From NCBI GenBank assembly GCA_024398135.1, contig CP073750.1:2542001-2606000 (forward strand): DNA of 64,000 nucleotides. Direction: 5' to 3'. A program made the translations under genes and the position numbers. This stretch comes from a bacterium SCSIO 12643. Its GTDB lineage: Bacteria; Bacteroidota; Bacteroidia; Flavobacteriales_G; Salibacteraceae. The notes below the pieces were generated by a model. It was given only the letters and a program-made list of their open reading frames with translations. It had not been told where the DNA came from and did no database searches. The first letter of the stretch is position 1. The number at the start of each line of letters is the position of its first letter. Below, piece after piece: positions 16,895 to 28,629 of this stretch.

Positions 16895-19800
16895 ATGGCA
16901 GAATTGGCAAAACAGGAAAGGGTAAATTTTGGAACAGCGAAGAATTTATTGGAGTATCCGGATTTCTTGGATATTCAATTAAAGTCGTTTCAAGATTTTT
17001 TCCAGCTGGAGACTACAGCTGATAGCAGGGAGACAGAAGGCTTATTTAAAGTTTTTAACGAGAACTTCCCAATTACAGATTCAAGAAACAACTTCGTTTT
17101 AGAATTTTTGGATTATTTCATTGATCCTCCTCGTTACGATATAAAGGAAACTATTGAAAGAGGTTTAACTTATAGTGTACCACTAAAGGCGAAACTTAAG
17201 TTGTATTGTACGGATCCAGAGCACGAAGATTTTGAAACTATTATTCAAGATGTTTATCTAGGAACCATTCCTTACATGACCCCAAGTGGTTCATTTATTA
17301 TTAATGGTGCCGAGCGTGTAATTGTATCTCAGTTACACAGATCTCCAGGGGTATTCTTTGGACAGAGCTACCACGCAAATGGTACAAAATTATATTCAGC
17401 GAGAATCATTCCTTTCAAAGGTTCTTGGATTGAATTTGCTACCGACATCAACAATGTGATGTTTGCGTATATTGATAGAAAGAAAAAGCTTCCAGTAACT
17501 ACATTGTTGAGAGCAATTGGTTATGAAAGCGATAAAGACATTTTAGAGATTTTCGGATTAGCTGATGAAGTTAAGGTTTCTAAAGCAGGTTTAAAACGTA
17601 TCATTGGAAGACGTTTAGCTGCAAGAGTTTTAAAAACCTGGTTCGAGGATTTCGTAGATGAAGATACTGGTGAAGTAGTATCTATTGAGCGTAATGAGGT
17701 CATTATTGATCGTGAGACTATCGTGGAAAACGAGCATGTTGATTTGATTTTAGATTCTGGTGCTAAGACCATTCTTTTACATAAAGAAGATGTAAATAGT
17801 ACAGACTATACGCTTATCTACAATACATTACAAAAAGACCCGTCTAATACTGAAATCGAGGCGGTTGAACATATTTACCGTGTATTACGTAACTCTGAGC
17901 CGCCAGATGAAGAGACAGCTCGTGGAGTAATCGATAAATTGTTCTTCTCTGATAAGAGATATGACCTTGGTGAAGTAGGACGTTTTAGAATTAATAAGAA
18001 ATTAAAGATTGAAACTGGTGAGGACAGTAGAGTTCTTACTAAGGAAGATATCATTTTAATTATAAAATATTTGATCGAGTTGGTAAACTCTAAAACAGAT
18101 GTTGACGATATCGATCACTTGAGTAATAGACGTGTACGTACAGTAGGTGAGCAATTACACAACCAATTTGGTGTGGGATTGGCACGTATGGCGCGTACAA
18201 TTCGTGAGCGTATGAACGTACGTGATAACGAAGTATTTACTCCTATTGATTTGATTAATGCAAAAACTTTATCTGCAGTAATCAATTCATTCTTTGGAAC
18301 CAACCAGTTATCTCAATTTATGGATCAAACGAATCCATTATCTGAGATTACACACAAGCGTAGATTATCTGCCCTTGGACCAGGTGGTTTATCTAGAGAA
18401 AGAGCAGGTTTCGAGGTACGTGACGTTCACTATACACACTACGGACGTTTATGTACAATTGAAACACCTGAGGGACCAAACATTGGTTTGATTTCTTCTC
18501 TTTGTTCATATGCGAAAGTGAATAAACTTGGATTTATCGAAACTCCATACCGTAAGGTAAGAGATGCTAAAGTAAGCTACGCTTCTGAAGATCTGGTTTA
18601 CTTATCAGCAGAGGAGGAAGATGGAATTAACATTGCGCAGGCAACTGCTCAGGTTAAGGATGATGGTGAATTCGCAAATGATGCGGTAATTGCACGTTAC
18701 GAAGGTGACTTCCCAATTATCTCTAAAGAGGAAATCGGATTGATTGATGTCGCTCCAAACCAGATTACTTCAATTGGAGCATCGTTGATTCCATTCCTGG
18801 AGCATGATGATGCGAACCGTGCATTGATGGGATCGAACATGCAGCGTCAGGCAGTTCCACTTTTACGTCCGGAAGCTCCGATTGTAGGAACAGGATTAGA
18901 AGGTGATGTAGCGCGTGACTCTCGTGTATTGATCAACGCAGAAGGACCAGGTGTGGTGACTTATGTGGATGCATTAGAAGTAACAATTAAGTACGATCAG
19001 AATGATGATGACCGTTCAGTAAGCTTTAGAGGACCTTCTAAAACTTACCAATTGGTGAAGTATGCGAAAACCAACCAAAATACGATGGTGAACTTGAAGC
19101 CAATCGTGAGAGTTGGAGATCGTGTAGAGAAAGATCAGGTATTGTGTGAAGGTTATGCAACCCAACAAGGTGAGTTAGCACTGGGACGTAATCTGAACGT
19201 AGCATTCATGCCTTGGAAAGGGTACAACTTTGAGGATGCGATCGTTATTTCAGAGAAAGTAGTAAGAGATGATTATTTTACTTCTTTACACGTAGAAGAA
19301 TTCAGCTTAGAGGTGCGTGATACTAAACGTGGTTTAGAGGAGTTGACTGCTGATATTCCTAACGTAAGTGAAGAAGCAACAAAAAATCTTGATGAAAACG
19401 GATTAGTTCGTATTGGTTCAAGAATTAAAGCAGGTGATATTTTAATTGGTAAGATTACTCCAAAAGGTGAGAGTGATCCAACTCCGGAAGAAAAATTATT
19501 ACGTGCGATCTTTGGTGATAAAGCAGGTGATGTAAAAGACTCTTCTTTAAAAGCAGGTCCATCAATGGATGGAGTTGTGATTGGAAAGAAACTTTTCTCA
19601 AGAGCAATCAAAGACAGAAGACAAAGAAACAGCGAGAAGGAAATCATTGCGGAAATCGATTATAAATACGGAAAACAAGTAGAAGAAATCAAAGGAATTC
19701 ACGCAGAGAAATTATTTGCTTTGGTGAATGGAAAAACTTCTCAAGGTGTATTTAATAACTTCCGTGAAGAAATCATTCCTAAAGGAACGAAGTTTACTTT

Positions 19801-20707
19801 AAAACTTCTAATGACTCTTAATTATGATGAGTTGAATCCTGCAGGATGGACGACAAGTGATCATACCAACGTATTAATTAAACGTTTATTCGTAAACTTT
19901 AATTCTCGTGTGAACGATGTTCTTGGAGTTTGGAAAAGAGAGAAATTCCAAATTTCAATTGGTGATGAGTTACCAGCAGGTATTGTTCAGTTAGCGAAGA
20001 TTTACGTAGCTAAGAAACGTAAGTTGAAAGTAGGTGATAAGATGGCAGGTCGTCACGGTAACAAAGGTATCGTAGCACGTATCGTCCGTCAGGAAGATAT
20101 GCCTTACCTGGAAGACGGTTCACCGGTAGATATTGTATTGAATCCGCTAGGGGTACCATCTCGTATGAACTTGGGTCAGATTTATGAAACAGTACTTGGA
20201 TGGGCCGGTAGAAAATTAGGTGTCAAATTTGCGACTCCAATTTTCGATGGTGCTTCAGTTGCTGAGATTGAATCTTGGACTAAGAAAGCTGGTATTAATG
20301 ATTTCGGTAGAACATATTTATATGATGGTGGTACCGGTGAGCGCTTTGACCAACCGGTAACTGTAGGAATTATCTATATGTTGAAACTTCACCACTTGGT
20401 TGATGATAAGATGCATGCGAGATCTATTGGACCATACTCATTGATTACACAACAACCATTGGGTGGTAAAGCTCAAATGGGTGGTCAAAGATTTGGTGAG
20501 ATGGAGGTATGGGCACTTGAAGCATTCGGTGCGTCACATATCTTACAGGAGATCTTAACGATCAAGTCGGATGATGTTATTGGCCGTGCAAAAGCTTATG
20601 AAGCTATTGTAAAAGGTGAGTCTATGCCTAAACCTGGAATTCCAGAGTCATTTAATGTATTGTTACATGAAATGAGAGGATTAGGATTGAACATCACCAT
20701 GAATTAA
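16895..20707 (+). CDS. rpoB: DNA-directed RNA polymerase subunit beta
   Basis: The 1270-residue protein is full length for this phylum. The rifampicin-binding cluster reads [20 protein letters not shown], then LSALGPGG. The positions equivalent to E. coli Asp516, His526 and Ser531 all carry the sensitive-type residues, so the sequence predicts no classic rifampicin-resistance change. Downstream active-site segments include [13 protein letters not shown] and [14 protein letters not shown]. It follows rplL after a double hairpin and precedes rpoC by 34 bases. Confidence 0.98.
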   Translation: MAELAKQERVNFGTAKNLLEYPDFLDIQLKSFQDFFQLETTADSRETEGLFKVFNENFPITDSRNNFVLEFLDYFIDPPRYDIKETIERGLTYSVPLKAKLKLYCTDPEHEDFETIIQDVYLGTIPYMTPSGSFIINGAERVIVSQLHRSPGVFFGQSYHANGTKLYSARIIPFKGSWIEFATDINNVMFAYIDRKKKLPVTTLLRAIGYESDKDILEIFGLADEVKVSKAGLKRIIGRRLAARVLKTWFEDFVDEDTGEVVSIERNEVIIDRETIVENEHVDLILDSGAKTILLHKEDVNSTDYTLIYNTLQKDPSNTEIEAVEHIYRVLRNSEPPDEETARGVIDKLFFSDKRYDLGEVGRFRINKKLKIETGEDSRVLTKEDIILIIKYLIELVNSKTDVDDIDHLSNRRVRTVGEQLHNQFGVGLARMARTIRERMNVRDNEVFTPIDLINAKTLSAVINSFFGTNQLSQFMDQTNPLSEITHKRRLSALGPGGLSRERAGFEVRDVHYTHYGRLCTIETPEGPNIGLISSLCSYAKVNKLGFIETPYRKVRDAKVSYASEDLVYLSAEEEDGINIAQATAQVKDDGEFANDAVIARYEGDFPIISKEEIGLIDVAPNQITSIGASLIPFLEHDDANRALMGSNMQRQAVPLLRPEAPIVGTGLEGDVARDSRVLINAEGPGVVTYVDALEVTIKYDQNDDDRSVSFRGPSKTYQLVKYAKTNQNTMVNLKPIVRVGDRVEKDQVLCEGYATQQGELALGRNLNVAFMPWKGYNFEDAIVISEKVVRDDYFTSLHVEEFSLEVRDTKRGLEELTADIPNVSEEATKNLDENGLVRIGSRIKAGDILIGKITPKGESDPTPEEKLLRAIFGDKAGDVKDSSLKAGPSMDGVVIGKKLFSRAIKDRRQRNSEKEIIAEIDYKYGKQVEEIKGIHAEKLFALVNGKTSQGVFNNFREEIIPKGTKFTLKLLMTLNYDELNPAGWTTSDHTNVLIKRLFVNFNSRVNDVLGVWKREKFQISIGDELPAGIVQLAKIYVAKKRKLKVGDKMAGRHGNKGIVARIVRQEDMPYLEDGSPVDIVLNPLGVPSRMNLGQIYETVLGWAGRKLGVKFATPIFDGASVAEIESWTKKAGINDFGRTYLYDGGTGERFDQPVTVGIIYMLKLHHLVDDKMHARSIGPYSLITQQPLGGKAQMGGQRFGEMEVWALEAFGASHILQEILTIKSDDVIGRAKAYEAIVKGESMPKPGIPESFNVLLHEMRGLGLNITMN

Positions 20708-20741
20708 TTGTTGAACTAAAGGACTTAAATTAGCATAAGCT

Positions 20742-23700
20742 ATGGCTTTTAAGAAAGATACAAAACAACAAAGCAGTTTTAGTAAAATCACCATTTCGTT
20801 GGCGAGTCCGGAGATGATCCGTAACGCATCTAGTGGTGAGGTATTAAAACCAGAAACTATAAATTATCGTACTTACAAACCGGAACGTGACGGACTATTC
20901 TGTGAGCGTATTTTCGGACCGGTAAAAGATTACGAATGTCACTGTGGTAAATACAAAAGAATCCGTTATAAAGGAATCGTTTGTGACCGTTGTGGGGTTG
21001 AAGTTACTGAGAAAAAAGTAAGACGTGAGCGCATGGGGCACATCGCTTTAGTGGTGCCTGTCGCGCATATTTGGTACTTTAAATCATTACCAAACAAAAT
21101 CGGTTATCTTTTAGGTCTACCTTCTAAGAAATTGGATACTATCATTTATTATGAAAAATATGTGGTAATCCAGGCAGGTATGGCAACTAATGATGATGGA
21201 GAACCTTTAAACTATCTTGATTTCTTAAGTGAAGAAGAATATCTTGATGCTTTAGACAGACTTCCTCAGGATAACCAGTATTTAGAAGATACAGATCCAA
21301 ACAAATTCATCGCTAAGATGGGGGCTGAGGCTCTGGAAGATTTGTTACGTAATTTGGATTTGGATTCTCTATCTTACGAGTTACGTCATAAAGCAAATAT
21401 TGAAACATCTCAACAACGTAAAGCGGAAGCGTTAAAACGTCTTCAGGTGGTTGAAGGTTTCAGAGATGCAAATCAAAGATTAGAAAACCGTCCGGAATGG
21501 ATGATCATTAAAGTGGTTCCTGTAACTCCACCGGAATTACGTCCATTGGTACCTCTTGATGGTGGTCGTTTTGCAACATCTGATTTGAACGATTTATATC
21601 GTAGAGTGATTATTCGTAACAACCGTTTGAAACGTTTGATCGAAATTAAAGCTCCTGAGGTAATCCTTCGTAATGAGAAACGTATGCTTCAAGAAGCTGT
21701 GGATTCGTTATTGGATAACTCAAGAAAATCAAGTGCTGTTAAAACAGATTCTAACCGTGCTTTAAAATCACTTTCAGATTCATTGAAAGGTAAGCAAGGT
21801 CGTTTCCGTCAGAACTTATTGGGTAAACGTGTGGATTATTCAGCACGTTCGGTAATTGTTGTTGGACCAAACTTGGAAATGCACGAGTGTGGTATTCCTA
21901 AGAACATGGCAGCAGAGCTTTACAAGCCGTTTATTATTCGTAAGTTGATTGAGCGTGGAATTGTTAAGACGGTTAAATCAGCGAAGAAAATTGTAGATAA
22001 AAAAGAACCTGTTGTTTGGGATATCCTGGAAAATGTACTGAAAGGTCATCCGGTATTACTGAACAGGGCTCCTACACTTCACCGTTTAGGTATTCAAGCA
22101 TTCCAACCTAAGTTAGTAGAAGGAAAAGCAATCCAACTACACCCATTAGCATGTTCGGCATTCAACGCGGATTTTGATGGGGACCAGATGGCAGTTCACT
22201 TACCATTAGGTAACGCTGCAATTTTGGAAGCTCAGGTATTGATGTTAGGATCTCACAACATTTTGAACCCTGCGAATGGTGCGCCAATTACGGTACCATC
22301 TCAGGATATGGTTTTAGGTCTGTATTACATTACTAAAGCTAGAAGATCAGAAGGAGATCATAAGATTATCGGTGAGGATATGACTTTCTACTCTCCAGAA
22401 GAAGTGGAAATTGCATTCAACGAGAAGAAATTAGAGCTTCATGCAAATATCAAGTGTAGAGTTCCTGTACTTGAGAATGGTGAGCGAGTAGAAAAAATCA
22501 TTGAGACTACTTGTGGTAGAGTAATGTTCAATGAATTCGTTCCTGAAGAAGTTGGATTCATTAATGAGGTATTAACGAAAAAATCTCTTCGAGATATTAT
22601 CGGTAAGATCATTAAGATTTCAGGGGTTACCAGAACCGCAAGATTCCTGGATGATATTAAGAGCTTAGGTTTCTACTGGGCATTCAAAGGTGGATTATCT
22701 TTTAACATCAATGATGTGATGATTCCAGCTGAAAAAGAAACTTTAGTAGATTCTGCGAAAGCGAAGGTAGCGGAGATTATGGGTAACTATAACATGGGTT
22801 TAATTACCAATAATGAGCGTTACAACCAGATTATTGATATCTGGACGCATACCAACTCAAAATTGACAAACATTTTGATGAATGCGTTAGAGAACGATAA
22901 TCAAGGTTTCAACTCGATCTATATGATGTTCCACTCAGGTGCAAGGGGATCGAAAGAGCAAATTCGTCAGTTAGCAGGTATGAGGGGATTGATGGCGAAA
23001 CCGAAAAAATCGGGAGCGCAGGGAGGATCGATTATTGAGAATCCAATTCTTTCTAACTTTAAGGAAGGTCTATCCATTTTAGAGTACTTCATTTCAACGC
23101 ACGGTGCACGTAAAGGTCTTGCGGATACGGCATTGAAAACGGCAGATGCGGGTTACTTGACAAGAAGACTTGTTGATGTATCTCAAGATGTTATTATCTC
23201 TGCTGAAGATTGTGGTACTTTAAGAGGATTGAATGTATCAGCGTTAAAGAAAAATGATGACATCGTTGAAAGTTTGGTAGATAGAATTGTTGGTCGTACA
23301 GCAGTTCACGATGTATACCATCCGGAAAGTGATGAAATGCTTCTTGCAACTGGTGATGAAATAACAGAAGAAGTAGCAAAACAAATCGAAGATAGCGGTA
23401 TTGAGTCAGTTGAAGTACGTTCAGTATTGACTTGTGAGACTGTTAGAGGAGTTTGTGCGAAATGTTATGGAACAAACCTGGCAACAAATAAGAGAGTTCA
23501 GAAAGGTGAAGCAGTCGGGGTTGTGGCAGCACAATCAATTGGTGAGCCGGGTACACAGTTGACACTTCGTACATTCCACGTTGGGGGTACAGCGAGTAAC
23601 ATTGCGGCTGAATCTAGTCACATTGCTAAATTCGATGGTAAACTTGTTTTAGAAGATGTTAAAACAGTTGAACATGTAAATGCTGAAGGAGAAACTGAGC

Positions 23701-25043
23701 ATGTTGTTGTTGGTCGTGCAGGAGAGATGAGAATCATCGATCCAACTACGAATATGACATTGATGTCAAACAACATTCCTTACGGATCTATTCTTTTGAT
23801 TACTAAATCTAAGAAGATCAAGAAAGGTGAGGTAGTTTGTTCCTGGGATCCATATAACGCAGTAATCGTTTCTGAATTTGATGGTGTGATCGGATTCCAA
23901 AATATTGAGGAAGGTCGTACATACCGAGAAGAATCAGATGAGCAAACTGGTTTCTCTGAAAAAGTAATTATTGAGAGAAAGGATCGTAAAATGGTTCCAT
24001 TAATCAAAGTATCAGATGGTGATGGAAATCAATTACGTTCATACAACTTACCGGTTGGAGCGCATATTATCACTGATGAAGGAGATAAAGTAAAAGCTGG
24101 ACAAATCTTAGTTAAGATTCCTCGTTCTGCGGGTGGTTCTAGTGATATTACAGGTGGTCTGCCTCGTGTAACTGAGTTATTTGAGGCTAGAAATCCATCA
24201 AACCCAGCAGTTGTTTCAGAGATTGATGGTTACATTTCTTTTGGTAAAATTAAAAGAGGTAATCAGGAAATTATAGTAACATCTAAGTCAGGTGAAGTGA
24301 AGAAGTACTTGGTTTCATTATCTAAGCACATCTTAGCTCAAGAAAATGACTGGGTAAAAGCTGGACAGCCATTATCTGATGGTGCGATTACACCAAGCGA
24401 TATCTTATCGATTAAAGGACCTACAGCGGTTCAGGAATACATTGTAAATGAAATTCAGGAGGTATATCGTCTACAAGGTGTGAAAATTAATGATAAGCAC
24501 TTCGAGGTGATCGTTAGACAAATGATGCGTAAAGTAGATGTTGTTGATGCTGGAGATACTAAATTCTTAGAGAAGCAAATCATTAACAAAAGTGATTTCC
24601 AGGCTGAGAATGATTGGATCTACGGAAGAATGGTTATTACAAACGCTGGAGATTCTAACGAATTAAAAGAAGGTCAAATTGTTTCTGCTAGAAAACTGCG
24701 TGATGTAAACTCTAGACTGAAAAGAAATGATCAGAAATTGGTTGAATATAGAGAAGCGTTACCTGCTACTTCTAAACCAGTACTTCAAGGTATTACCAGA
24801 GCATCACTTCAAACCGGAAGTTTCATTTCTGCGGCTTCGTTCCAGGAAACTACTAAAGTGTTGAATGAAGCAGCAGTAAAAGGTAAAGAAGATCACTTGT
24901 TAGGATTGAAAGAAAACGTTATCGTTGGACACTTGATCCCAGCAGGAACAGGATTAAATGAGTATGAAAAACTAGTTGTAGGTTCTAAACAAGAATTCAA
25001 TCAATTGGTAGAATCAGATAGTCCGGATATTATTGATTTATAA
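20742..25043 (+). CDS. rpoC: DNA-directed RNA polymerase subunit beta'
   Basis: The 1433-residue subunit holds the catalytic Mg-binding motif NADFDGDQM, the N-terminal zinc-binding cysteines ([20 protein letters not shown]), and a second zinc-binding cluster around [13 protein letters not shown]. The trigger loop and bridge helix region ([20 protein letters not shown]) is intact. rpoB and rpoC form one transcription unit ending at the terminator at 25061. Confidence 0.98.
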   Translation: MAFKKDTKQQSSFSKITISLASPEMIRNASSGEVLKPETINYRTYKPERDGLFCERIFGPVKDYECHCGKYKRIRYKGIVCDRCGVEVTEKKVRRERMGHIALVVPVAHIWYFKSLPNKIGYLLGLPSKKLDTIIYYEKYVVIQAGMATNDDGEPLNYLDFLSEEEYLDALDRLPQDNQYLEDTDPNKFIAKMGAEALEDLLRNLDLDSLSYELRHKANIETSQQRKAEALKRLQVVEGFRDANQRLENRPEWMIIKVVPVTPPELRPLVPLDGGRFATSDLNDLYRRVIIRNNRLKRLIEIKAPEVILRNEKRMLQEAVDSLLDNSRKSSAVKTDSNRALKSLSDSLKGKQGRFRQNLLGKRVDYSARSVIVVGPNLEMHECGIPKNMAAELYKPFIIRKLIERGIVKTVKSAKKIVDKKEPVVWDILENVLKGHPVLLNRAPTLHRLGIQAFQPKLVEGKAIQLHPLACSAFNADFDGDQMAVHLPLGNAAILEAQVLMLGSHNILNPANGAPITVPSQDMVLGLYYITKARRSEGDHKIIGEDMTFYSPEEVEIAFNEKKLELHANIKCRVPVLENGERVEKIIETTCGRVMFNEFVPEEVGFINEVLTKKSLRDIIGKIIKISGVTRTARFLDDIKSLGFYWAFKGGLSFNINDVMIPAEKETLVDSAKAKVAEIMGNYNMGLITNNERYNQIIDIWTHTNSKLTNILMNALENDNQGFNSIYMMFHSGARGSKEQIRQLAGMRGLMAKPKKSGAQGGSIIENPILSNFKEGLSILEYFISTHGARKGLADTALKTADAGYLTRRLVDVSQDVIISAEDCGTLRGLNVSALKKNDDIVESLVDRIVGRTAVHDVYHPESDEMLLATGDEITEEVAKQIEDSGIESVEVRSVLTCETVRGVCAKCYGTNLATNKRVQKGEAVGVVAAQSIGEPGTQLTLRTFHVGGTASNIAAESSHIAKFDGKLVLEDVKTVEHVNAEGETEHVVVGRAGEMRIIDPTTNMTLMSNNIPYGSILLITKSKKIKKGEVVCSWDPYNAVIVSEFDGVIGFQNIEEGRTYREESDEQTGFSEKVIIERKDRKMVPLIKVSDGDGNQLRSYNLPVGAHIITDEGDKVKAGQILVKIPRSAGGSSDITGGLPRVTELFEARNPSNPAVVSEIDGYISFGKIKRGNQEIIVTSKSGEVKKYLVSLSKHILAQENDWVKAGQPLSDGAITPSDILSIKGPTAVQEYIVNEIQEVYRLQGVKINDKHFEVIVRQMMRKVDVVDAGDTKFLEKQIINKSDFQAENDWIYGRMVITNAGDSNELKEGQIVSARKLRDVNSRLKRNDQKLVEYREALPATSKPVLQGITRASLQTGSFISAASFQETTKVLNEAAVKGKEDHLLGLKENVIVGHLIPAGTGLNEYEKLVVGSKQEFNQLVESDSPDIIDL

Positions 25044-25060
25044 TAATTATTGAACACAAG

Positions 25061-25087
25061 AAAAGCCCCGTTTATCGGGGCTTTTTT
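25061..25087 (+). terminator. Rho-independent terminator after rpoC
   Basis: AAAAGCCCCG, loop TTTAT, then CGGGGCTTTTTT. This is a textbook GC stem with a T-run, 17 bases after the rpoC stop, ending the ribosomal/RNAP operon. Confidence 0.92.
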
Positions 25088-25107
25088 GTAAACTAAAAAA
25101 TTTAAAG

Positions 25108-25431
25108 ATGGAAGAAAAAGACGCAAAACCAGGACAATTAAACATTGAACTAAGTGAAGAGATGGCTGAAGGAACATATTCTAATTTAGCTATTTTGACC
25201 CATTCACTTTCTGAGTTTATTGTGGATTTCGTACAAATTATGCCGGGTGCACCTAAAGCAAAAGTGAAGTCCAGAGTTATTTTAACTCCGCAACACGCAA
25301 AGAGATTGTTAATTGCATTGCAGGATAATATCCAGAAATATGAGCAGATTCATGGTCATATTAAAGAAGGTGAACCACAAGGTGGAGGTTCTATTCCAAT
25401 GAATTTTGGAGGCCCAACAACACAGGCTTAA
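25108..25431 (+). CDS. DUF3467 family protein
   Basis: The 107-residue protein has the DUF3467 core: LNIELSEEMAEGTYSNLAIL, FIVDFVQIMPGAPKAKVKSR and ILTPQHAKRLLIALQDNI. The tail is Gly/Pro rich. Its function is unknown. It follows the rpoC terminator, a position I recall as conserved in Bacteroidota, and its 3' end nearly touches the convergent patatin gene. It has no signal peptide or membrane helix. Confidence 0.85.
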   Translation: MEEKDAKPGQLNIELSEEMAEGTYSNLAILTHSLSEFIVDFVQIMPGAPKAKVKSRVILTPQHAKRLLIALQDNIQKYEQIHGHIKEGEPQGGGSIPMNFGGPTTQA

Positions 25432-25434
25432 TCA

Positions 25435-27756
25435 CTATTTGTAAGCCGATTTGTTGAAAATGATATAACCGAAATTAACCAGTAACGTAAGAGGGAATTC
25501 ATCTTCGGGACTTACGGTTTGTTCATTATAGTAATAGTTCGCAGAAAAACTTAGCGGTCCAAAAGGTGTTTGGTAAGATGCCACAGCAGAGAGAATAGAG
25601 AATCGATCTGCGAATGGAGTCCCAAACGCCACCTGGCCATCCTGATCCCGTTTAAAAGCCCGATAAGGTTGGAAAATATAAGCTTCGGCCCGAATCTGAA
25701 AATTCTTTACTGGTAATAAAACCAATTGCCCTCCAGCGCCAATAAACTTATTGGCATGGAAACTTTCCAAAAATAAAGTTTTACTATCCGGTGTTGGTTT
25801 AAATGATGGAGATTGAATTACGGTTGAAGTGTAGTTCTTAAAAAATGTCATTCCCGAATAAGCTCCAGAAAGAGTCATTCCCGCACGAAGTTTCGAGTTG
25901 ATTCTAAAGTATTGTTGGTAATCCAGTTTTAGTTGTAAAAACGAGTGAGAAGTTCTGGCTTCTTCATTACCGGGTGTTATTGAACCCGGATGATAGAATT
26001 CGTTTCCACTGGTGTAAGTGGCTTGTGCAACCAAACTACGACCACTGTATGGGTATTGCTTTAAATTAAGTGAGTTGGATGATATGGTAACCTTATTATT
26101 TATAGAATTAAATAAGGTATAGTCAGTCGTATCTGTTGGTGAGAAGTTTCTGGTTTGATAATAATCCGATTGCATTTGAAGATAAGCAACTTCTCCGGTT
26201 AGTTTCAGATGATTTCCTATTGCGGTACCAAATTCGGCTCCGGCATACGTTTCACCTTCAATAATATAATTGGGCTTTTCAGATACAAAAAGATTGGATT
26301 GTCTACTTTCAAACCAGTTCCATTTATGTGTCACGAATTTTGGCATGATATAAAACGGAAGTTTTGAAGGAATATCAAATCTCGTAAAAATATTTAAAGC
26401 CTGATACATTTTTCCAAAATGCGTGTTCAATCCAAATTTAAAACCATAAGTAGAAAGGTTATTGTAGCTAAAACCTGCATAGCCGGTAGTAATAGGACGT
26501 GAAGCAATGTTTCCGCCCAGATCAAGTGTTAAAGATTTAATTGGTTCTATCTCTACGTGTGCATCATACTTTTGAGTGGTAGGATTGTAATGCATTGTCG
26601 TCCGTATATCTTCGATGTAAGACTCCTGAAACAAACGATAATAGTTTCGTTCAAAAGTCTTTAAATCCAGCTCTTTTTGCTTCTTTTTTTTGTGTTGGAG
26701 TGCAGACCCTGCGTAGGTAGCTTGTTTTTGATTGATGCCCTTAAAGGTGATGTCACCAATATTAATATCATTCTTTTTATGATAGAACTTGTTGGATAAA
26801 TCAATATTACTGGTGGTTGTATCTACATTTAATGTTGCCACGTGAAATTTGATATGTTCTATATGTCTTAGAGCTGCAACATAACCCGAATCAATAGCTT
26901 CCTGAGCATGGGAAAAATTAAAGACACCAAAATTGGTTTCAGGTTCAATAAGCTCTCCTTCGCTACAATAGATGCTATAATCAGTGGGTTTAATTAAAAT
27001 ATTTTGTAGTTGGCTAAACAAGTCATCATCATCTGGTGCGTCCACGTTTTGTGAAACATTACTACCAATGATGTAATCCGGTTTAAAGTCCGAACACATG
27101 ATATCCACAGGGAAATTATTATAGATTCCTCCATCGTACATCAAGTGTCCATTAATTTTTATAGGTCTTACAAAAAACGGATAAGACATAGAAGCTCTTA
27201 ATGCTTCTGTTAGACTTCCGTTTTTGAACACAACAAGTTCCTTGGTCACCAAATCTGCTGCAACACATCTAAACGGAATCATCAAACTATCGAAGTTATA
27301 ATTGGCAAGTTTTTCAGCTTCAGCTAAGAACTTAACCGCTTCAAAATCCATGGCCTCAGAGGAGATTACTTGCGAAGGCAGTAGAATGCTATAGCCTTTT
27401 TGAGACTTCTTGAAACGCAAAGAAATCATACTGGGCGAAGGATCCGGATGCGGATAGAAGTAATGAAACTGTTTGGGGATATCTCCGGTACTGATGTCTA
27501 AAAAATATCTGGATACAAAATACTTTTCAATATGATCAATAGGTACTCCCGTAGCATATAAGGCTCCGATCATAGCCCCCATGGAAGTTCCAGTGATGTA
27601 GTCGATGGGGATATGATGCTCTTCCAATGCTTTAATCACTCCGATATGCGCCAAAGCATCTGTCCCTCCACCGCTTAGAACCAGACCTACTTTTTGAGCA
27701 GGAAGCCAAAAGTTAATGAACATGGCTAGAATGGATAGGAGAATTATTTTACGCAT
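25435..27756 (-). CDS. Patatin-like phospholipase fused to an Omp85-type outer-membrane barrel
   Basis: A signal peptide (1-20, ending LPAQK) leads into a patatin domain with nucleophile Ser58 in GTSMG and Asp208 in YDGGIYNNFPVD. A POTRA-like linker (about 320-400) and a C-terminal beta-barrel (about 410-773) follow. The barrel strands alternate aromatic and polar residues and end in LVNFGYIIFNKSAYK. This is the layout of type Vd (PlpD/FplA-like) patatin autotransporters and of related Bacteroidota proteins, so it probably sits in the outer membrane. The oxyanion-hole sequence is GGGTDALAH, where the family usually has GGGx(R/K)G. It is transcribed toward DUF3467, with three bases between the genes. 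Confidence 0.85.
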   Translation of the reverse strand: MRKIILLSILAMFINFWLPAQKVGLVLSGGGTDALAHIGVIKALEEHHIPIDYITGTSMGAMIGALYATGVPIDHIEKYFVSRYFLDISTGDIPKQFHYFYPHPDPSPSMISLRFKKSQKGYSILLPSQVISSEAMDFEAVKFLAEAEKLANYNFDSLMIPFRCVAADLVTKELVVFKNGSLTEALRASMSYPFFVRPIKINGHLMYDGGIYNNFPVDIMCSDFKPDYIIGSNVSQNVDAPDDDDLFSQLQNILIKPTDYSIYCSEGELIEPETNFGVFNFSHAQEAIDSGYVAALRHIEHIKFHVATLNVDTTTSNIDLSNKFYHKKNDINIGDITFKGINQKQATYAGSALQHKKKKQKELDLKTFERNYYRLFQESYIEDIRTTMHYNPTTQKYDAHVEIEPIKSLTLDLGGNIASRPITTGYAGFSYNNLSTYGFKFGLNTHFGKMYQALNIFTRFDIPSKLPFYIMPKFVTHKWNWFESRQSNLFVSEKPNYIIEGETYAGAEFGTAIGNHLKLTGEVAYLQMQSDYYQTRNFSPTDTTDYTLFNSINNKVTISSNSLNLKQYPYSGRSLVAQATYTSGNEFYHPGSITPGNEEARTSHSFLQLKLDYQQYFRINSKLRAGMTLSGAYSGMTFFKNYTSTVIQSPSFKPTPDSKTLFLESFHANKFIGAGGQLVLLPVKNFQIRAEAYIFQPYRAFKRDQDGQVAFGTPFADRFSILSAVASYQTPFGPLSFSANYYYNEQTVSPEDEFPLTLLVNFGYIIFNKSAYK

Positions 27757-27761
27757 ATATG

Positions 27762-27769
27762 CAAATCTA
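27762..27769 (-). promoter_or_regulatory. Candidate -7 element (TAGATTTG) just before the patatin gene
   Basis: On the minus strand TAGATTTG ends five bases before the ATG, which would give an almost leaderless mRNA. I see no -33 element at the proper distance. Confidence 0.35.
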
Positions 27770-27791
27770 CATATTGAAAAGCAAAGAAGGC

Positions 27792-28541
27792 TTATGATAC
27801 AGATGAAGCTTCTGTCAATAAATCAATAAAATAAGAGGGAGCGAGTTTCATTCGAGAACCATACCATGAAAACATTTCACCATCGACTAAAATAATCTTA
27901 GAATTGGGAAATTCACTTTTGAATTTGGGAAGGTGCTTTTCTTTAAATGGATACGGTTCGGAAGAAAGCAGAATATAATCGGGTTGGAGTTCTTTTAGTT
28001 GTTTTGATTCCATCATGGGATACCTGGAATCCGGCTCTTTGATCATATTTGTCCAACCCAATTCTTCTATCATGTGATGGATGAAAGTATTTCTTCCGGC
28101 AAGCATTATGGGTTCGTCCCAGATGAGATATGCTACTTTTTTTTGCGAAGGAGTGACCTGTGCAGATAATTTCTTGAATTCTGCTTTAATTTGAGTAATT
28201 AGCGCTTGTGCCTGATCCGTTGTATGCGTTTTAATTCCAAGCTCGGAGACCATATCCAATGCATCAGATAAAGTGAAAATATCTGTCACCCAGACATTAC
28301 AATGTTTCTGTAGTTCTTCAATATCTGCTTGAGCATTCTCTTCTTTATTCGCAATGATCAGATCAGGTTTAAGATCAATTATTCGGTCAATCTTAAGAGA
28401 TTTTGTCCCGCCTACTTTAGTAACTTTTCTGGTCTTTTCTGCGGGATGAATACAGAATCGGGTAACCCCAATAATATGAGCATCTAAACCAAGATCAAAT
28501 AATAATTCTGTTAACGAAGGAACTACGGATATAATTTTCAT
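27792..28541 (-). CDS. Helical-backbone metal receptor / BtuF-like protein without signal peptide
   Basis: The 249-residue protein has the class III periplasmic binding protein layout: an N-terminal lobe (SVVPSLTELLFDLGL, then IIGVTRFCIHPAE), a central helix, and a C-terminal lobe (SEPYPFKEKH). It resembles cobalamin and iron-siderophore binding proteins. It starts directly with MKIISVVPSLTELL, with no leader, and no ABC permease or ATPase gene is next to it. Either it works in the cytosol or the true export signal is missing. An upstream start is blocked by the short intergenic region. The patatin gene follows on the same strand 35 bases later. Confidence 0.78.
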   Translation of the reverse strand: MKIISVVPSLTELLFDLGLDAHIIGVTRFCIHPAEKTRKVTKVGGTKSLKIDRIIDLKPDLIIANKEENAQADIEELQKHCNVWVTDIFTLSDALDMVSELGIKTHTTDQAQALITQIKAEFKKLSAQVTPSQKKVAYLIWDEPIMLAGRNTFIHHMIEELGWTNMIKEPDSRYPMMESKQLKELQPDYILLSSEPYPFKEKHLPKFKSEFPNSKIILVDGEMFSWYGSRMKLAPSYFIDLLTEASSVS

Positions 28542-28560
28542 ATGTAAAAGATGATAAAGA

Positions 28561-28568
28561 CAAACGTA
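28561..28568 (-). promoter_or_regulatory. Candidate -7 element (TACGTTTG) for the BtuF-like gene
   Basis: On the minus strand TACGTTTG lies 19 bases before the ATG at 28541. It lies close to and divergent from the + strand element at 28600. No clear -33 box is seen. Confidence 0.45.
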
Positions 28569-28599
28569 TAAATGTTAAATGAAAGTACATGTAATTTGT

Positions 28600-28607
28600 T
28601 AGATTTG
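28600..28607 (+). promoter_or_regulatory. Candidate -7 element (TAGATTTG) for the PorT-like barrel gene
   Basis: TAGATTTG lies 22 bases before the ATG at 28630. The upstream -33 box is weak. Confidence 0.45.
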
Positions 28608-28629
28608 TGAACACAGCAAGTAACGGAGT

